Shown here in pieces: positions 14,954 to 25,275 of a DNA stretch of 64,000 bases (position 1 is the stretch's first letter; each line of letters opens with the position of its first letter). The DNA is taken from contig QCJI01000001.1 in assembly GCA_003216135.1 (NCBI GenBank), positions 80,083 to 144,082 on the forward strand, given 5' to 3'. Source of the DNA: Prochlorococcus sp. AG-409-A22 (lineage in GTDB: Bacteria > Cyanobacteriota > Cyanobacteriia > PCC-6307 > Cyanobiaceae). The position numbers and the translations under genes were made by a program. The notes below the pieces were generated by a model that had not been told where the DNA came from, made no database searches, and saw only the letters and a program-made list of their open reading frames with translations.

Positions 14954-16089
14954 TTGAAATTTTTTAAAACAGATATAAATTTTTTCATTATGTTTAGATC
15001 TAAATTTTTTCTAATTGTTATTCGAATTCTTGATTCGCCAACTGGAACAGTTGGAGGCCTTATCGCAACGGCTAAAAATCCATGTTCTTCAAGATATCTT
15101 TGGAGATGCATTGCCTTTTCTTCTTGCCCAACAATGATAGATAAAATGTGAGATTCTCCTCGAACAGAGTAACTAAAATTTTTAAGAATTTCAGCTTTCC
15201 ATTTTTGCGCAGCGTTCAACAAATCAGCACCCCATTCTTTATTATTTTTAATTTTTTGAAGAGCTGTTAATGCACCTGCACTTAAAGCTGGCGAAAGAGC
15301 AGTTGTGTATCTAAATGCTCCACTTGTTTGGATAAGATGTTCACCAATTTTTGAGTTACAAGCGATAAAAGCCCCTCCGCTTCCAAATGCTTTACCAAAT
15401 GTTCCTGTAATAAGAGTGATGTAATCAGAAAAATTAAAACTCAGACCTTTGCCTTCAGGTCCTAAAATACCGATAGCATGAGCTTCATCCACTAATAATT
15501 CAACATTGTATTTTTGAACAATTTTCGTTATTTCTTGTAGAGGAGCAACAGAACCCTCCATGCTGTAAAGAGATTCAACAACTATAAGAATAGAGTTGTG
15601 AGTTGTCTTAAATTTACGAATTTTATCTTCTAAATCTTTTAAATTATTGTGAGCAAATCTCACTAGTTTTGATTGAGCAGCTTTTACCCCAACCAACAAA
15701 GAGTTATGAATAAATTTATCAGCTATTACAATGCTATTCCTATTGGCTAAAGCTTGAATGGCAGCAATATTAGCTTGGAAACCGCTAGGAAATAGGAGAA
15801 CTTTTTCTTGATTAAGCCATTCTGCAAGTTCTGATTCTAATAACTTATGTATTGGCCTTGAACCAGTTATAAATCTTGAGCTACCTGAACCTAATCCTTG
15901 CAATAAGCTTATTTCGTATGAAGCTTGTATTAAATCTTTATCTCTACTTAATCCAAAATAATCATTACTACATAAGTCTATGAGGGTTTTATTATACGAA
16001 TTTAGATTTTGAAGTTCATATGGTTTTTTACCCAATGCAAAAGTTTTTAATTTACGAATTCTATTTTTCGGGATGTTAATTTTATTCAT
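14950..16089 (-). CDS. bioF: 8-amino-7-oxononanoate synthase BioF
   Basis: A PLP-dependent alpha-oxoamine synthase of 379 aa that condenses pimeloyl thioester with alanine. LIDLCSNDYFGLSRD, GSGSSRFITGS, VDEAHAIGILGPEGKG and the PLP lysine in GTFGKAFGSGGAF are all in the family order. It is the first gene of the biotin operon, so the operon promoter should lie in 16090-16230, which also serves the divergent helicase gene. Confidence 0.96.
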   Translation of the reverse strand: MNKINIPKNRIRKLKTFALGKKPYELQNLNSYNKTLIDLCSNDYFGLSRDKDLIQASYEISLLQGLGSGSSRFITGSRPIHKLLESELAEWLNQEKVLLFPSGFQANIAAIQALANRNSIVIADKFIHNSLLVGVKAAQSKLVRFAHNNLKDLEDKIRKFKTTHNSILIVVESLYSMEGSVAPLQEITKIVQKYNVELLVDEAHAIGILGPEGKGLSFNFSDYITLITGTFGKAFGSGGAFIACNSKIGEHLIQTSGAFRYTTALSPALSAGALTALQKIKNNKEWGADLLNAAQKWKAEILKNFSYSVRGESHILSIIVGQEEKAMHLQRYLEEHGFLAVAIRPPTVPVGESRIRITIRKNLDLNIMKKFISVLKNFK

Positions 16090-16230
16090 TTTTATGTAAT
16101 TAAAAATAAATGGATTTAATTTTTAAAGATCTAGATTTACTTTTAAAGTTTGCAAGGTATTTATTGTTTATTAATATCTATATAGATCATATCTTAAGAA
16201 GTTAACTCATCCTCTCTTCAATCACAATTA

Positions 16231-18957
16231 TTGCTTAATTTAGAGGAATTTTTCCCTTTCCCTCTAGATGATTTCCAAATAGAGGCAATAAAAGCTATAA
16301 ATAGCGGTAATTCTCTTGTTTTAACTGCTCCAACTGGTTCAGGCAAAACATTAATTGGTGAATTTGCTATTCATAGAGGTTTATCTCATGGAAGCAGAGT
16401 GTTTTATACAACGCCTTTGAAAGCCCTATCAAATCAAAAATTTAGGGATTTTGCTAATCAATTTGGTGAAAACTCAGTTGGCCTTTTAACAGGAGATATT
16501 AATATCAATAGAGATGCACCGATCTTGGTTATGACAACTGAGATTTTTAGGAACATGCTATATGGAGAATTTGATCAATTTGATGACCCATTATTGAATT
16601 TAGAATCTGTAATTCTTGATGAATGCCATTATATGAATGATCCACAAAGAGGAACAGTTTGGGAAGAGACTATAATTCATTGTCCTACTAGAACTCAAAT
16701 AATAGCTTTATCAGCGACAATATCGAATGCAGATCAACTTCAAAATTGGATAGAAAAAGTTCATGGTCCTACAGTCCTTGTTAATAGTGATACAAGACCA
16801 GTTCCTCTAGAATTTAATTTCTGTAGTGCAAAGGGTCTTCACCCACTGTTAAATAATAAGGGTAATGGAATTCATCCAAACTGTAAGATTTGGAGATCTC
16901 CAAAAGGACAGAAAAAGAGAGGTAAACAAGGAAGAATAACTCAACCAAAATCTCCAACAATTGCCTTTGTTATTTCTAAACTGGCAGAAAGAAATATGTT
17001 GCCAGGAATATATTTCATTTTTAGTAGAAGAGGATGTGATAAGGCTGTTGAAAATATAAAAGATTTATCTTTAGTAAGTTATTCAGAAGCAAAACTTATT
17101 TCTCAGAGGTTAGATATTTATCTTGAAAATAATAAAGAAGGAATTAAAGATAAATCTCATTGTGAGGCCTTAAGAAGGGGAATAGCTTCTCATCATGCGG
17201 GTTTGCTTCCAGCATGGAAAGAATTAGTTGAAGAACTATTTCAGAAAGGATTGATAAAAGTTGTTTTTGCAACTGAAACTTTGGCAGCAGGTATTAACAT
17301 GCCTGCCAGAACCACCATTATTTCATCCTTATCCAAACGTACTGAGGATGGACATAGATTATTATTCAGTAGTGAATTCTTACAGATGTCAGGTAGAGCT
17401 GGACGAAGAGGAAAGGATTCCCAGGGATATGTTGTGACATTACAAACTAGATTTGAGGGAGCAAAAGAGGCTAGTGCTCTAGCCATTAGCAAGCCAAATC
17501 CACTACAAAGTCAATTCACTCCAAGCTATGGTATGGTGCTTAATCTTTTGCAAAACTATAGTTTAGATAAGTCTAAAGAATTAATCAAAAGAAGTTTTGG
17601 TAGCTTTTTATATTTAGGAGAATCTTCAGCGGAAAAGATTATTCTTAATAATTTAGATAAGGATTTAGTAGAATTAAAAAAAAGTACATCTAATATTTCA
17701 TGGCAAGATTTTGATAACTACGAAAAGTTAAAGAACCGTTTAAAAGAAGAAAGAAGATTGTTCAAAATATTGGAAAAACAAGCAGCAGAAAAATTATCAG
17801 AAGAGATAACTAATGCACTTCCTTATATAAAAGATGGGAGTTTAATTTCTATCAAAGCACCTCAACTCAATATGAAGGTAGTACCAGCCTTGATTTGCAA
17901 GAAAATATATGATGAAAAAAAAATCAAAAGTTTGCTCTGCTTGACAATTGATAATTTATTTATTCTTATAAAACCATCTTATTTGGTCAATATTTTCCCT
18001 GATTTAGAAGTGGTAGATATTTTAAACCTTCAGGAACCAAAGATGCATTTTTCAGGAGAACTTGTAAGAGGTGATAATCAATCACAGATTATTGTAAAGA
18101 GATTATTGGAAGTTTCTGGCAAAAATGATTTGCTTACTCCTCAATATGATTTAACAACAGAAGTTTTGGAACAAAAGAGACTAATTTCTAATTTAGAAAC
18201 AACAATAAATAATCACCCTGCTCATAGATTTGGAGACACTAGAAGACTAAAGAAATATAGGAAAAAGATTATTGAGGTGGAGCAAGAAATAATTTCTAGA
18301 ACTAATATTCTTGAAGATAAAGAAAATTATAACTGGAGAATATTTACTGATTTAATAAAGATCTTGAATCATTTTGGATGTTTAAATGATTTAGAGCTAA
18401 CTGAAGTGGGACAATCAGTTAGCGCAATAAGAAGTGAAAATGAATTGTGGGTGGGACTTGTTTTAATTAGTGGTTATTTAGATGATTTAGATCCACCTGA
18501 TTTGGCATCAATTATTCAAGCAATCTGTGTTGATGTTAGAAGACCAAATCTTTGGTGTAATTTTAAACCTTCCTTAAAGGTTATAGACGTTTTTAATGAG
18601 TTGGAGGGCTTGAGAAAATTAGTTTTATCTAAACAAAATAAGTTCCATATTGAAACTCCAATTTTTTTAGACATAGAGTTAACCGGAATTATTTCAGAGT
18701 GGGCAAGGGGTAAAAAATGGCAGGACCTGATATTTAATACTTCTTTAGATGAAGGAGATGTTGTACGGATTTTAAGAAGATCTATAGATGTTCTTTCTCA
18801 AATCCAATACTGCGTAGGAGTTAGCAATAAATTAAAAAACAAAGCAAAGCAAGCCTTAAAAGCTATTAATAGATTTCCTGTTTCCGAATCTGATGATCTG
18901 CTAAAAGTTTCTGATAATACTAATCCTGCAACCAAAAGGATTGACAATAGTTCTTAA
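16231..18957 (+). CDS. Ski2-like DExH RNA helicase with DSHCT domain
   Basis: A superfamily 2 helicase of 908 aa. Motif I APTGSGKTLIGEFAI lies near residues 34-48, motif Ia TTPLKALSNQKF, motif II DECHYM, motif III ALSATIS and motif VI QMSGRAGRRG. A long C-terminal region (PNPLQSQFTPSYGMVLNLLQ... to ...LRRSIDVLSQI) matches the Ski2/Mtr4/DSHCT architecture found in cyanobacteria and chloroplasts. It probably acts in RNA turnover or maturation (inference). The start is TTG at 16231; a few more in-frame codons exist upstream but without a standard start before a stop at 16195. Confidence 0.93.
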   Translation: MLNLEEFFPFPLDDFQIEAIKAINSGNSLVLTAPTGSGKTLIGEFAIHRGLSHGSRVFYTTPLKALSNQKFRDFANQFGENSVGLLTGDININRDAPILVMTTEIFRNMLYGEFDQFDDPLLNLESVILDECHYMNDPQRGTVWEETIIHCPTRTQIIALSATISNADQLQNWIEKVHGPTVLVNSDTRPVPLEFNFCSAKGLHPLLNNKGNGIHPNCKIWRSPKGQKKRGKQGRITQPKSPTIAFVISKLAERNMLPGIYFIFSRRGCDKAVENIKDLSLVSYSEAKLISQRLDIYLENNKEGIKDKSHCEALRRGIASHHAGLLPAWKELVEELFQKGLIKVVFATETLAAGINMPARTTIISSLSKRTEDGHRLLFSSEFLQMSGRAGRRGKDSQGYVVTLQTRFEGAKEASALAISKPNPLQSQFTPSYGMVLNLLQNYSLDKSKELIKRSFGSFLYLGESSAEKIILNNLDKDLVELKKSTSNISWQDFDNYEKLKNRLKEERRLFKILEKQAAEKLSEEITNALPYIKDGSLISIKAPQLNMKVVPALICKKIYDEKKIKSLLCLTIDNLFILIKPSYLVNIFPDLEVVDILNLQEPKMHFSGELVRGDNQSQIIVKRLLEVSGKNDLLTPQYDLTTEVLEQKRLISNLETTINNHPAHRFGDTRRLKKYRKKIIEVEQEIISRTNILEDKENYNWRIFTDLIKILNHFGCLNDLELTEVGQSVSAIRSENELWVGLVLISGYLDDLDPPDLASIIQAICVDVRRPNLWCNFKPSLKVIDVFNELEGLRKLVLSKQNKFHIETPIFLDIELTGIISEWARGKKWQDLIFNTSLDEGDVVRILRRSIDVLSQIQYCVGVSNKLKNKAKQALKAINRFPVSESDDLLKVSDNTNPATKRIDNSS

Positions 18958-18967
18958 AAGTTTTCAA

Positions 18968-20350
18968 TTAAATCATTGAATCAGTATTCATTAGTTCATC
19001 AAATTGATATTCATTTAAATAACCTAACTTAACAGTTGCCTCTTTTAATTTTATTGATTCATTAAAGGCTAGATTTGCAATCTCAGCGGCTTTTTCATAC
19101 CCTATTTTGGGGACTAAAGCGGTAATTAGCATGAGAGAATTTTCTAGATTAGAATTTATTGTTTGATAGTTTGGCTCCATTCCTTCAACTAACTTAAGCC
19201 TAAAGTTATTAATTGCATTTTTAATCAATTTTAAACTTGTAAGAATATTAAATCCAATTAGTGGCTTATATTCATTCATCTGTAAAGTGCCGCTGGAATT
19301 GGCAATTGATACCGCATATTCAAAACCCATTATTTGAGTACATACCATTGATAATGCTTCACATTGAGTTGGGTTAACTTTGCCTGGCATAATAGAACTA
19401 CCTGGCTCATTTTGAGGAATGATTAACTCATAAATACCTGCCCTAGGACCTGAAGATAATATTTTAATATCATTTGAAATTTTAAATAATGCACCTGCTA
19501 AAATCTTTATTTGGCTCATAACTTGTGCTAATCGATCATGTGCTGCCATCCTAGAAAAGTGATTCTTTGATTCATAGAAATGAATATTAGTATCGGCTGA
19601 AATTGATTTAATAGATTCTTCTGAAAATTCTTCTGGACAATTAATTCCTGTACCTACAGCAGTTCCACCCAAAGGTAAGAAATATAATTCCTCAAGACTC
19701 ATTACGAGAGAATCTTCAGCATCTTTGATCTGTTGAGACCATGCAGATATTTCTTGGCCAAGAGTTATTGGTACAGCATCTTGAAAATGCGTTCTACCTA
19801 TTTTTATAATATTTTCCCATTCGGCACTTTTTTTATCTAGAGCATTGGTAAGTTCTTTTATTGATGGGACTAATTTATTTAGTATTTCAGTTACTACAGA
19901 GATTTGAATAGCTGCTGGGAACGTATCATTTGTAGATTGTGATTTATTAACATCATCATTAGGATGAAGCGGATAATGACTACCTAGTTCTGAATTTGTT
20001 TTTAAAGAGGCAATATTTGAAATTACCTCATTTATATTCATATTCGTTTGTGTACCGCTACCTGTTTGCCAAATTTTTAAAGGAAACTGTGAATCATGCA
20101 TTCCATCAAGAATTTCATTAGAGGCCTTTATAATCAGTTCTTTTTTTGCTTTATTTAATAAACCTAAATTGAAATTGGCTATTGCAGCAGCTTTTTTAAT
20201 CAATGTAAGTGAATAAACCAATTCAATTGGGATTAACTCTTCGCCAATCGAAAAATTGATAATCGATCTCTGAGTTTGAGCCCCCCATAGAGCTCTTGCA
20301 GGAACTTCAATTGTTCCCATACTATCTTTTTCAAGCCTAAAGTTTTCCAT
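18968..20350 (-). CDS. fumC: Class II fumarate hydratase FumC
   Basis: A 460-residue enzyme of the aspartase/fumarase superfamily. The signature GSSIMPGKVNPTQCEA lies near residue 315, and GSGTQTNMNINEVI and GRTHFQDAVPITLGQE match FumC. It hydrates fumarate to malate in the incomplete/branched TCA cycle of these cyanobacteria and recycles fumarate from purine and arginine synthesis. It is next to purB, a same-superfamily enzyme that produces fumarate. Confidence 0.96.
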   Translation of the reverse strand: MENFRLEKDSMGTIEVPARALWGAQTQRSIINFSIGEELIPIELVYSLTLIKKAAAIANFNLGLLNKAKKELIIKASNEILDGMHDSQFPLKIWQTGSGTQTNMNINEVISNIASLKTNSELGSHYPLHPNDDVNKSQSTNDTFPAAIQISVVTEILNKLVPSIKELTNALDKKSAEWENIIKIGRTHFQDAVPITLGQEISAWSQQIKDAEDSLVMSLEELYFLPLGGTAVGTGINCPEEFSEESIKSISADTNIHFYESKNHFSRMAAHDRLAQVMSQIKILAGALFKISNDIKILSSGPRAGIYELIIPQNEPGSSIMPGKVNPTQCEALSMVCTQIMGFEYAVSIANSSGTLQMNEYKPLIGFNILTSLKLIKNAINNFRLKLVEGMEPNYQTINSNLENSLMLITALVPKIGYEKAAEIANLAFNESIKLKEATVKLGYLNEYQFDELMNTDSMI

Positions 20351-20402
20351 CGTTATTTGTTTTAAAAACTGTCGTTAAACTTAAAATAAGAATTTGGAAC
20401 AT

Positions 20403-21698
20403 CTAAATACTTAGCTTTTCCCATATTACATTTAAATTGTTTAGATGAATGGAGGGGTCAAAACATTCTCTTAAATCATTCTCATTTACTAATTCCATAA
20501 TCTCAGGGTCCTGCTCAATATTTTCTTTGAAATTTCCACTCTCATTATTCCAAGCTTGATGAGCATTTTTTTGAACTAAACTATAAGCCTTTTCTCTTGA
20601 TAAACCTTTTTCTACGAGTAAAAGCAAAACTTTTTGACTAAAGATAACACCCCCATATATATTTAAATTCTTGAGCATATTTTCAGGATAAACTTTCAAG
20701 TTACTTATAATTTCTTTCATCTCCCTAAGCATAAAATGCAAACATATAGATACATCAGGTAACATGATGCGTTCATTAGAACTATGGCTAATATCTCTTT
20801 CGTGCCAAAGTGCTACATTTTCAAGAGCTGTTAAAACATAACTCCTCAAAATTCTTGATAAACCGCTTATCCTTTCACTACGTATAGGATTCCTTTTATG
20901 TGGCATAGCCGAGCTACCTTTTTGTCCTTTTGAAAATCCCTCTTCAACCTCTAACACATCTGTTCTCTGAAGATTCCTTATTTCAGTTGCGAATCTATCA
21001 AGCGAAGCACCGACTAGTGCAATAGTTTGAACATATTCTGCATGCCTATCTCTTGATATAACCTGAGTACTTGCTGTGTCTGGTTTTAAACCTAACAAAT
21101 CACAAGTAATTTTTTCTACTTCTGGATTTGTATTGGCATAAGTTCCCATGGCTCCACTTATTTGTCCAATGGCAACAGAATCTTTAAGTGTTAATAATCT
21201 TTTTTTATCTCTGATAATTTCTGCTAACCATCCAGCCAATTTAAACCCAAACGAAATCGGCTCTCCGTGAATTGCGTGTGATCTCCCAATCATTAAAGTA
21301 TTTTTGTGTTGTCTAGCTAATAATCGGACTTCGTTTTCTAGCTTTTCTATTTCCTCTAATAACAATTCACATGAATCTTTTAGCTGTAGAGATAAGCCAG
21401 TATCAAGTACATCACTACTTGTCATCCCAACATGAATATATCTTCCAGAGTCTCCAACAAATTCATTAATATTTGTAAGAAAGGCTATTACATCATGTTT
21501 AACTTCTTTCTCAATTTCTTTTATCCTGGATTCTTCAAATTTTGCCTTTAAGCGAATCTCTGTTAAAGCCTCTTCAGGAATTTTCCCTAGAGAGAAGTTT
21601 GCTTGACATGCAGCAATCTCAACTCTAAGCCAACTCTGGAATTTTGCATTTTCAGTCCAGATTTTACCCATTTCGGGTAATATGTAACGTTCAATCAC
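20403..21698 (-). CDS. purB: Adenylosuccinate lyase PurB
   Basis: A 431-residue lyase of purine biosynthesis that releases fumarate in two steps of the AMP pathway. The superfamily signature GSSAMPHKRNPIRSE lies near residue 261, with MTSSDVLDTGLSLQL and GRSHAIHGEPISFG typical of PurB. It is transcribed in the same direction as fumC, 52 nt upstream of it. The pairing joins a fumarate producer with a fumarate consumer. Identification is secure. Confidence 0.97.
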   Translation of the reverse strand: MIERYILPEMGKIWTENAKFQSWLRVEIAACQANFSLGKIPEEALTEIRLKAKFEESRIKEIEKEVKHDVIAFLTNINEFVGDSGRYIHVGMTSSDVLDTGLSLQLKDSCELLLEEIEKLENEVRLLARQHKNTLMIGRSHAIHGEPISFGFKLAGWLAEIIRDKKRLLTLKDSVAIGQISGAMGTYANTNPEVEKITCDLLGLKPDTASTQVISRDRHAEYVQTIALVGASLDRFATEIRNLQRTDVLEVEEGFSKGQKGSSAMPHKRNPIRSERISGLSRILRSYVLTALENVALWHERDISHSSNERIMLPDVSICLHFMLREMKEIISNLKVYPENMLKNLNIYGGVIFSQKVLLLLVEKGLSREKAYSLVQKNAHQAWNNESGNFKENIEQDPEIMELVNENDLRECFDPSIHLNNLNVIWEKLSI

Positions 21699-21982
21699 AA
21701 CTTTTATTCATCTTCAATTTAAACTTTATAACTAAAATCCCATAATTGCTCTATGCTTTGAAGATGTACTTGCCATTGAAGATATTTGACTCAGATTATT
21801 TTTTTATGTAACAAATTTTGTGCATATAAAAACTCTGACAAATAACAAATTTTGGGATTGAGTTATCTTTGTGAATAATATTTCTTTTCTTTGTACTTAA
21901 AATCTAAAATTAGAATATGTTTAAAAGTTTTGAGCTCATTTAATTAGTAGTTTTTTAACTAAACAATTTTTTTGATTTATAG

Positions 21983-22795
21983 ATGATTAAAAAAAGTAGA
22001 TTAGATCTTTATCTCCTTAATAAAGGTTTATGTGAAACTCGTCAGAAGGCTCAAGGGATTATTCTCGCAGGAAAAGTTAAAGATATAAATGGCAAGATTT
22101 ACGATAAGCCTGGACAGCAAGTGATAATTGGATCTGAATTTTTTATTGAGTCCGAACCTCAATTTGTATCAAGGGGAGGAGAAAAATTATTAGAGGCCTT
22201 TAAAAAGCTCGACATTCATGTAAAAGATAAAGTTTGTATAGATGCTGGCATCTCAACTGGTGGTTTTACAGATTGCTTATTACAAAAAGGGGCAAAGTTG
22301 GTTTATGGGATAGATGTGGGTTACGGGCAAACGGCATGGAAGATTAGAAATAATCCAAAAGTAATACTTCTGGAAAGAACAAATATTCGTAATTTAAAGC
22401 CTGATGATTTTTTGTCTAAAGATAATTTATTACCCAATTTCGTTGTAGCTGATTTGTCTTTTATTTCATTAACGTTAGTTTTTCAATCTATTAACAATTT
22501 ATTATCTGGAGATTGTATAGAGGGAGTATTTCTTATTAAACCGCAATTTGAAGTAGGAAAAGGTCGGGTAAGCAAAGGTGGCGTTGTTAGAAAACCTGAG
22601 TATCACATAGAGGCTATATATTCAGTTATTAATGCTGCTAAAGAATTTCAATGGAATATTAAGGGTTTGATAGCTTCTCCATTAGTAGGACCTGCAGGAA
22701 ATCATGAATACTTAGCTTGGATGTGTAAAAAAGATATCTCAGATTCAATTATAAATAAAAAATATATTGAAAATTTAGTAAAAGATACGCTTTAG
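21983..22795 (+). CDS. tlyA: TlyA-family rRNA 2'-O-methyltransferase
   Basis: A 270-residue protein with an N-terminal S4 RNA-binding domain (SRLDLYLLNKGLCETRQKAQ) and an FtsJ-like methyltransferase domain (IDAGISTGGFTDCLLQKGA, then FVVADLSFISLTLV). The family was first called hemolysin and includes ribose methyltransferases of 16S and 23S rRNA; a ribosomal role is likely here. It ends one nt from the convergent glnB stop. The 280-bp gap upstream holds only AT-rich sequence with no recognisable gene. Confidence 0.92.
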   Translation: MIKKSRLDLYLLNKGLCETRQKAQGIILAGKVKDINGKIYDKPGQQVIIGSEFFIESEPQFVSRGGEKLLEAFKKLDIHVKDKVCIDAGISTGGFTDCLLQKGAKLVYGIDVGYGQTAWKIRNNPKVILLERTNIRNLKPDDFLSKDNLLPNFVVADLSFISLTLVFQSINNLLSGDCIEGVFLIKPQFEVGKGRVSKGGVVRKPEYHIEAIYSVINAAKEFQWNIKGLIASPLVGPAGNHEYLAWMCKKDISDSIINKKYIENLVKDTL

Positions 22796-23143
<348 letters not shown>

Positions 23144-23158
23144 TTAAACGTTTTTATA

Positions 23159-23404
23159 TTAATTGTTTTTTTGACAAACATCCACCTTTGAAATTTCAGA
23201 AATTAATTTAATATTTAGACCAGCACTAGTTGCATCTTCAATTAATAATTTAGAGTTTTCTTGAGAAATTAATACTGAATTGTTTGATAATGCTTCCCAC
23301 TGATCATTTTCAAAATGTGTTTGAAGCCATAACATCCCATGAATAGTTGTAGGTTGAATAGACTTAGTTGAGTTGTTATTAATATTTATCAAACAAATGT
23401 CCAT
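23159..23404 (-). CDS. Small conserved-looking protein upstream of glnB, unknown
   Basis: An 81-residue soluble protein, MDICLININNNSTKSIQP..., that I do not recognise. It contains no transmembrane stretch and has two cysteines (positions 4 and 78). It is co-directional with glnB, 24 nt upstream, and an NtcA-like promoter lies in front of it. A role in nitrogen signalling or as a P-II partner is only an inference from this arrangement. It is not the known P-II-binding protein PirA by length or pattern. Confidence 0.75.
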   Translation of the reverse strand: MDICLININNNSTKSIQPTTIHGMLWLQTHFENDQWEALSNNSVLISQENSKLLIEDATSAGLNIKLISEISKVDVCQKNN

Positions 23405-23425
23405 TAATTTTTTTTTTAACTAAAC

Positions 23426-23470
23426 ATATATAAACCTTTTAAATATCACCATTAATGTTACTGTTGATAC
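23426..23470 (-). promoter_or_regulatory. NtcA-type activated promoter for the small gene-glnB unit
   Basis: On the minus strand GTATCAACAGTAAC (23470-23457) fits the NtcA box GTA-N8-TAC with one mismatch. Exactly 22 nt later comes TTTATATAT (23434-23426), a good -10 region. This is the class-II NtcA promoter spacing known in cyanobacteria. It lies about 22 nt before the start codon of the 81-residue gene and so could drive that gene and glnB. Assigned from pattern only. Confidence 0.55.
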
Positions 23471-23581
23471 AAAACAAAGATTTTATATTTTATTTTTAGT
23501 TATTTGTAATAGTTTTTGAGGTTTTAATTTTTGCGGATTCTTATCTTTTTATATAGTTTTAGTAAATAAGTTTCTGCAAAA

Positions 23582-23992
23582 ATGAGTTCAACTAATTTTA
23601 ATGATTCAACTGAAAGGCCCTTGTACGGAGAAAGATTAATTGAAGAATCAAAAATAATTTGTTTTGAGAATCCCAATAAGAAAAGAATTTATGAAGTTTC
23701 TATTGAGTTACCTGAATTTACATGTAAATGCCCATTCTCTGGCTATCCAGATTTTGCAAAAATAAATATTTTTTACCAACCCAAGATGAAAGTCTATGAG
23801 TTGAAATCCTTAAAACTTTATATTAATAATTTTAGAGATATGAAAATATCCCATGAAGAAGTTGTTAACAGAATAATGGATGATCTAGTGAATGCAGGCT
23901 CTCCGCATTGGATACATTTAAATGCAGAATTTAATCCTAGAGGGAATGTGTCTATGAAGTTAGATATTTTTAGTGGACAGAAAAAAAACTAA
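23582..23992 (+). CDS. queF: NADPH-dependent 7-cyano-7-deazaguanine reductase QueF
   Basis: A 136-residue tunnelling-fold enzyme that reduces preQ0 to preQ1 for queuosine in tRNA. The catalytic cysteine lies in [14 protein letters not shown] near residue 54. The QueF-specific substrate/NADPH motif (here [15 protein letters not shown]) follows. It is the short, YkvM-like form. The last 4 nt overlap the convergent ccs1 stop. Confidence 0.95.
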   Translation: MSSTNFNDSTERPLYGERLIEESKIICFENPNKKRIYEVSIELPEFTCKCPFSGYPDFAKINIFYQPKMKVYELKSLKLYINNFRDMKISHEEVVNRIMDDLVNAGSPHWIHLNAEFNPRGNVSMKLDIFSGQKKN

Positions 23993-25275
23993 AACTTCTG
24001 CATTTCCTCTGATAATTTAAAAAATTCTTTTTTAAAACCAAGTAGATTTCTATTACTAAGACCACCAATTAATAATTTTTTAGATTCTTTATTAAATAAA
24101 ACCCATAATTGATTCGTTGGTATAAGACTTAATATCGTTCCAAAGATTATCAAAATAAAAGAGAAGTAAATAAATGGGATTGAAGGATCATTTTTAATTA
24201 TCAAACCGCTACTAGATACTATCTTTTTTAAAGATAATTCAGAAGAATTAATTTCTAGTGAATCACCATTTAAATAGAGTTTTTTTTCAGCAAAATTTAC
24301 AAGATTAGAGATTGTAATAGGACCATTTTCATTATCTATTGTCAAGAGATAATTTTTTTTTGTTTTTTCTCCTAATTCAAGCAATATGCCCCAAATTTGA
24401 TTACCTATTTCAGGTATTGGTTTGAGTTGGAGCTGGTACAGAATCTTATCTATTTCAATAACTACATTTGAGACTGCCCAATCCGCTTGATAAATAGTTA
24501 ATCCTTTAAATCTAATTGGGTGATTAACTTTGGTTGTTTTGATTTCATTTAATTTGGGATCTTCGGAAAAAAAATCTAGCCTTGAAATAAATTGTTTTGG
24601 TATGCCATCACTTTCTCGTTCTATTGCGAAATTGTCTAGTTTTATTGTTGCTTTAGAATTTGTACTCTCATTTATCAAATCTAAGCTTTCTCCTGGAATC
24701 AAATATTGTTCTCTGGACTCGCTAGTGAAACTTCCATAAGCTGAACCTACAAGTAAAACTATTAGTCCGATATGGACAATAATAGGCCCTAGTTTCCCAA
24801 TTAACCCTTTTCTAGCAGAAAGGCGATTTTCAAATCTGGATGTGCTCCAACCATGTTTCTTAAGAAATAAATTAGTCTTTGATATATAGTCTCCATCACA
24901 ATTTATTTGGTGATTTGATATTAATTGCAATCTTTCGAACCTTTTTTCATTTTTGTAGTCAGTCCATTGTAAAGACGCTTTTAACGCAGGAATTTGTCTC
25001 CTAAAACTACAAGCTGCGAGAGAAACGCAAAGAAGTATTAACGCTAATAAAAACCAAAAACTTGTATATATATGATCTAATTGAAGTTTTAGGACTTTTT
25101 CACCATTTATAAATCCAAAAATTGGTGATTCATCAAATAAATCAATATAAGTCTGTTTATTATTCCCTTGAGGGATAAAAGTGCCAATACCACTTGAAAT
25201 GGCAATAAAAATTATTAATGAAATTGCAAACCTTAAACTTGAAATCTTTAAAATAAAATTTTGAAAACTAATCAT
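23989..25275 (-). CDS. ccs1: Cytochrome c biogenesis protein Ccs1 (ResB)
   Basis: A 428-residue ResB-family protein, part of the system II haem ligation machinery at the thylakoid lumen. There are three N-terminal hydrophobic segments (near residues 15-35, 70-90 and 160-180), a long hydrophilic lumenal region and a last membrane span near residues 365-385. [20 protein letters not shown] carries the conserved histidine. It is adjacent to ccdA and ftsW on the same strand, one nt after ccdA. Confidence 0.93.
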   Translation of the reverse strand: MISFQNFILKISSLRFAISLIIFIAISSGIGTFIPQGNNKQTYIDLFDESPIFGFINGEKVLKLQLDHIYTSFWFLLALILLCVSLAACSFRRQIPALKASLQWTDYKNEKRFERLQLISNHQINCDGDYISKTNLFLKKHGWSTSRFENRLSARKGLIGKLGPIIVHIGLIVLLVGSAYGSFTSESREQYLIPGESLDLINESTNSKATIKLDNFAIERESDGIPKQFISRLDFFSEDPKLNEIKTTKVNHPIRFKGLTIYQADWAVSNVVIEIDKILYQLQLKPIPEIGNQIWGILLELGEKTKKNYLLTIDNENGPITISNLVNFAEKKLYLNGDSLEINSSELSLKKIVSSSGLIIKNDPSIPFIYFSFILIIFGTILSLIPTNQLWVLFNKESKKLLIGGLSNRNLLGFKKEFFKLSEEMQKF

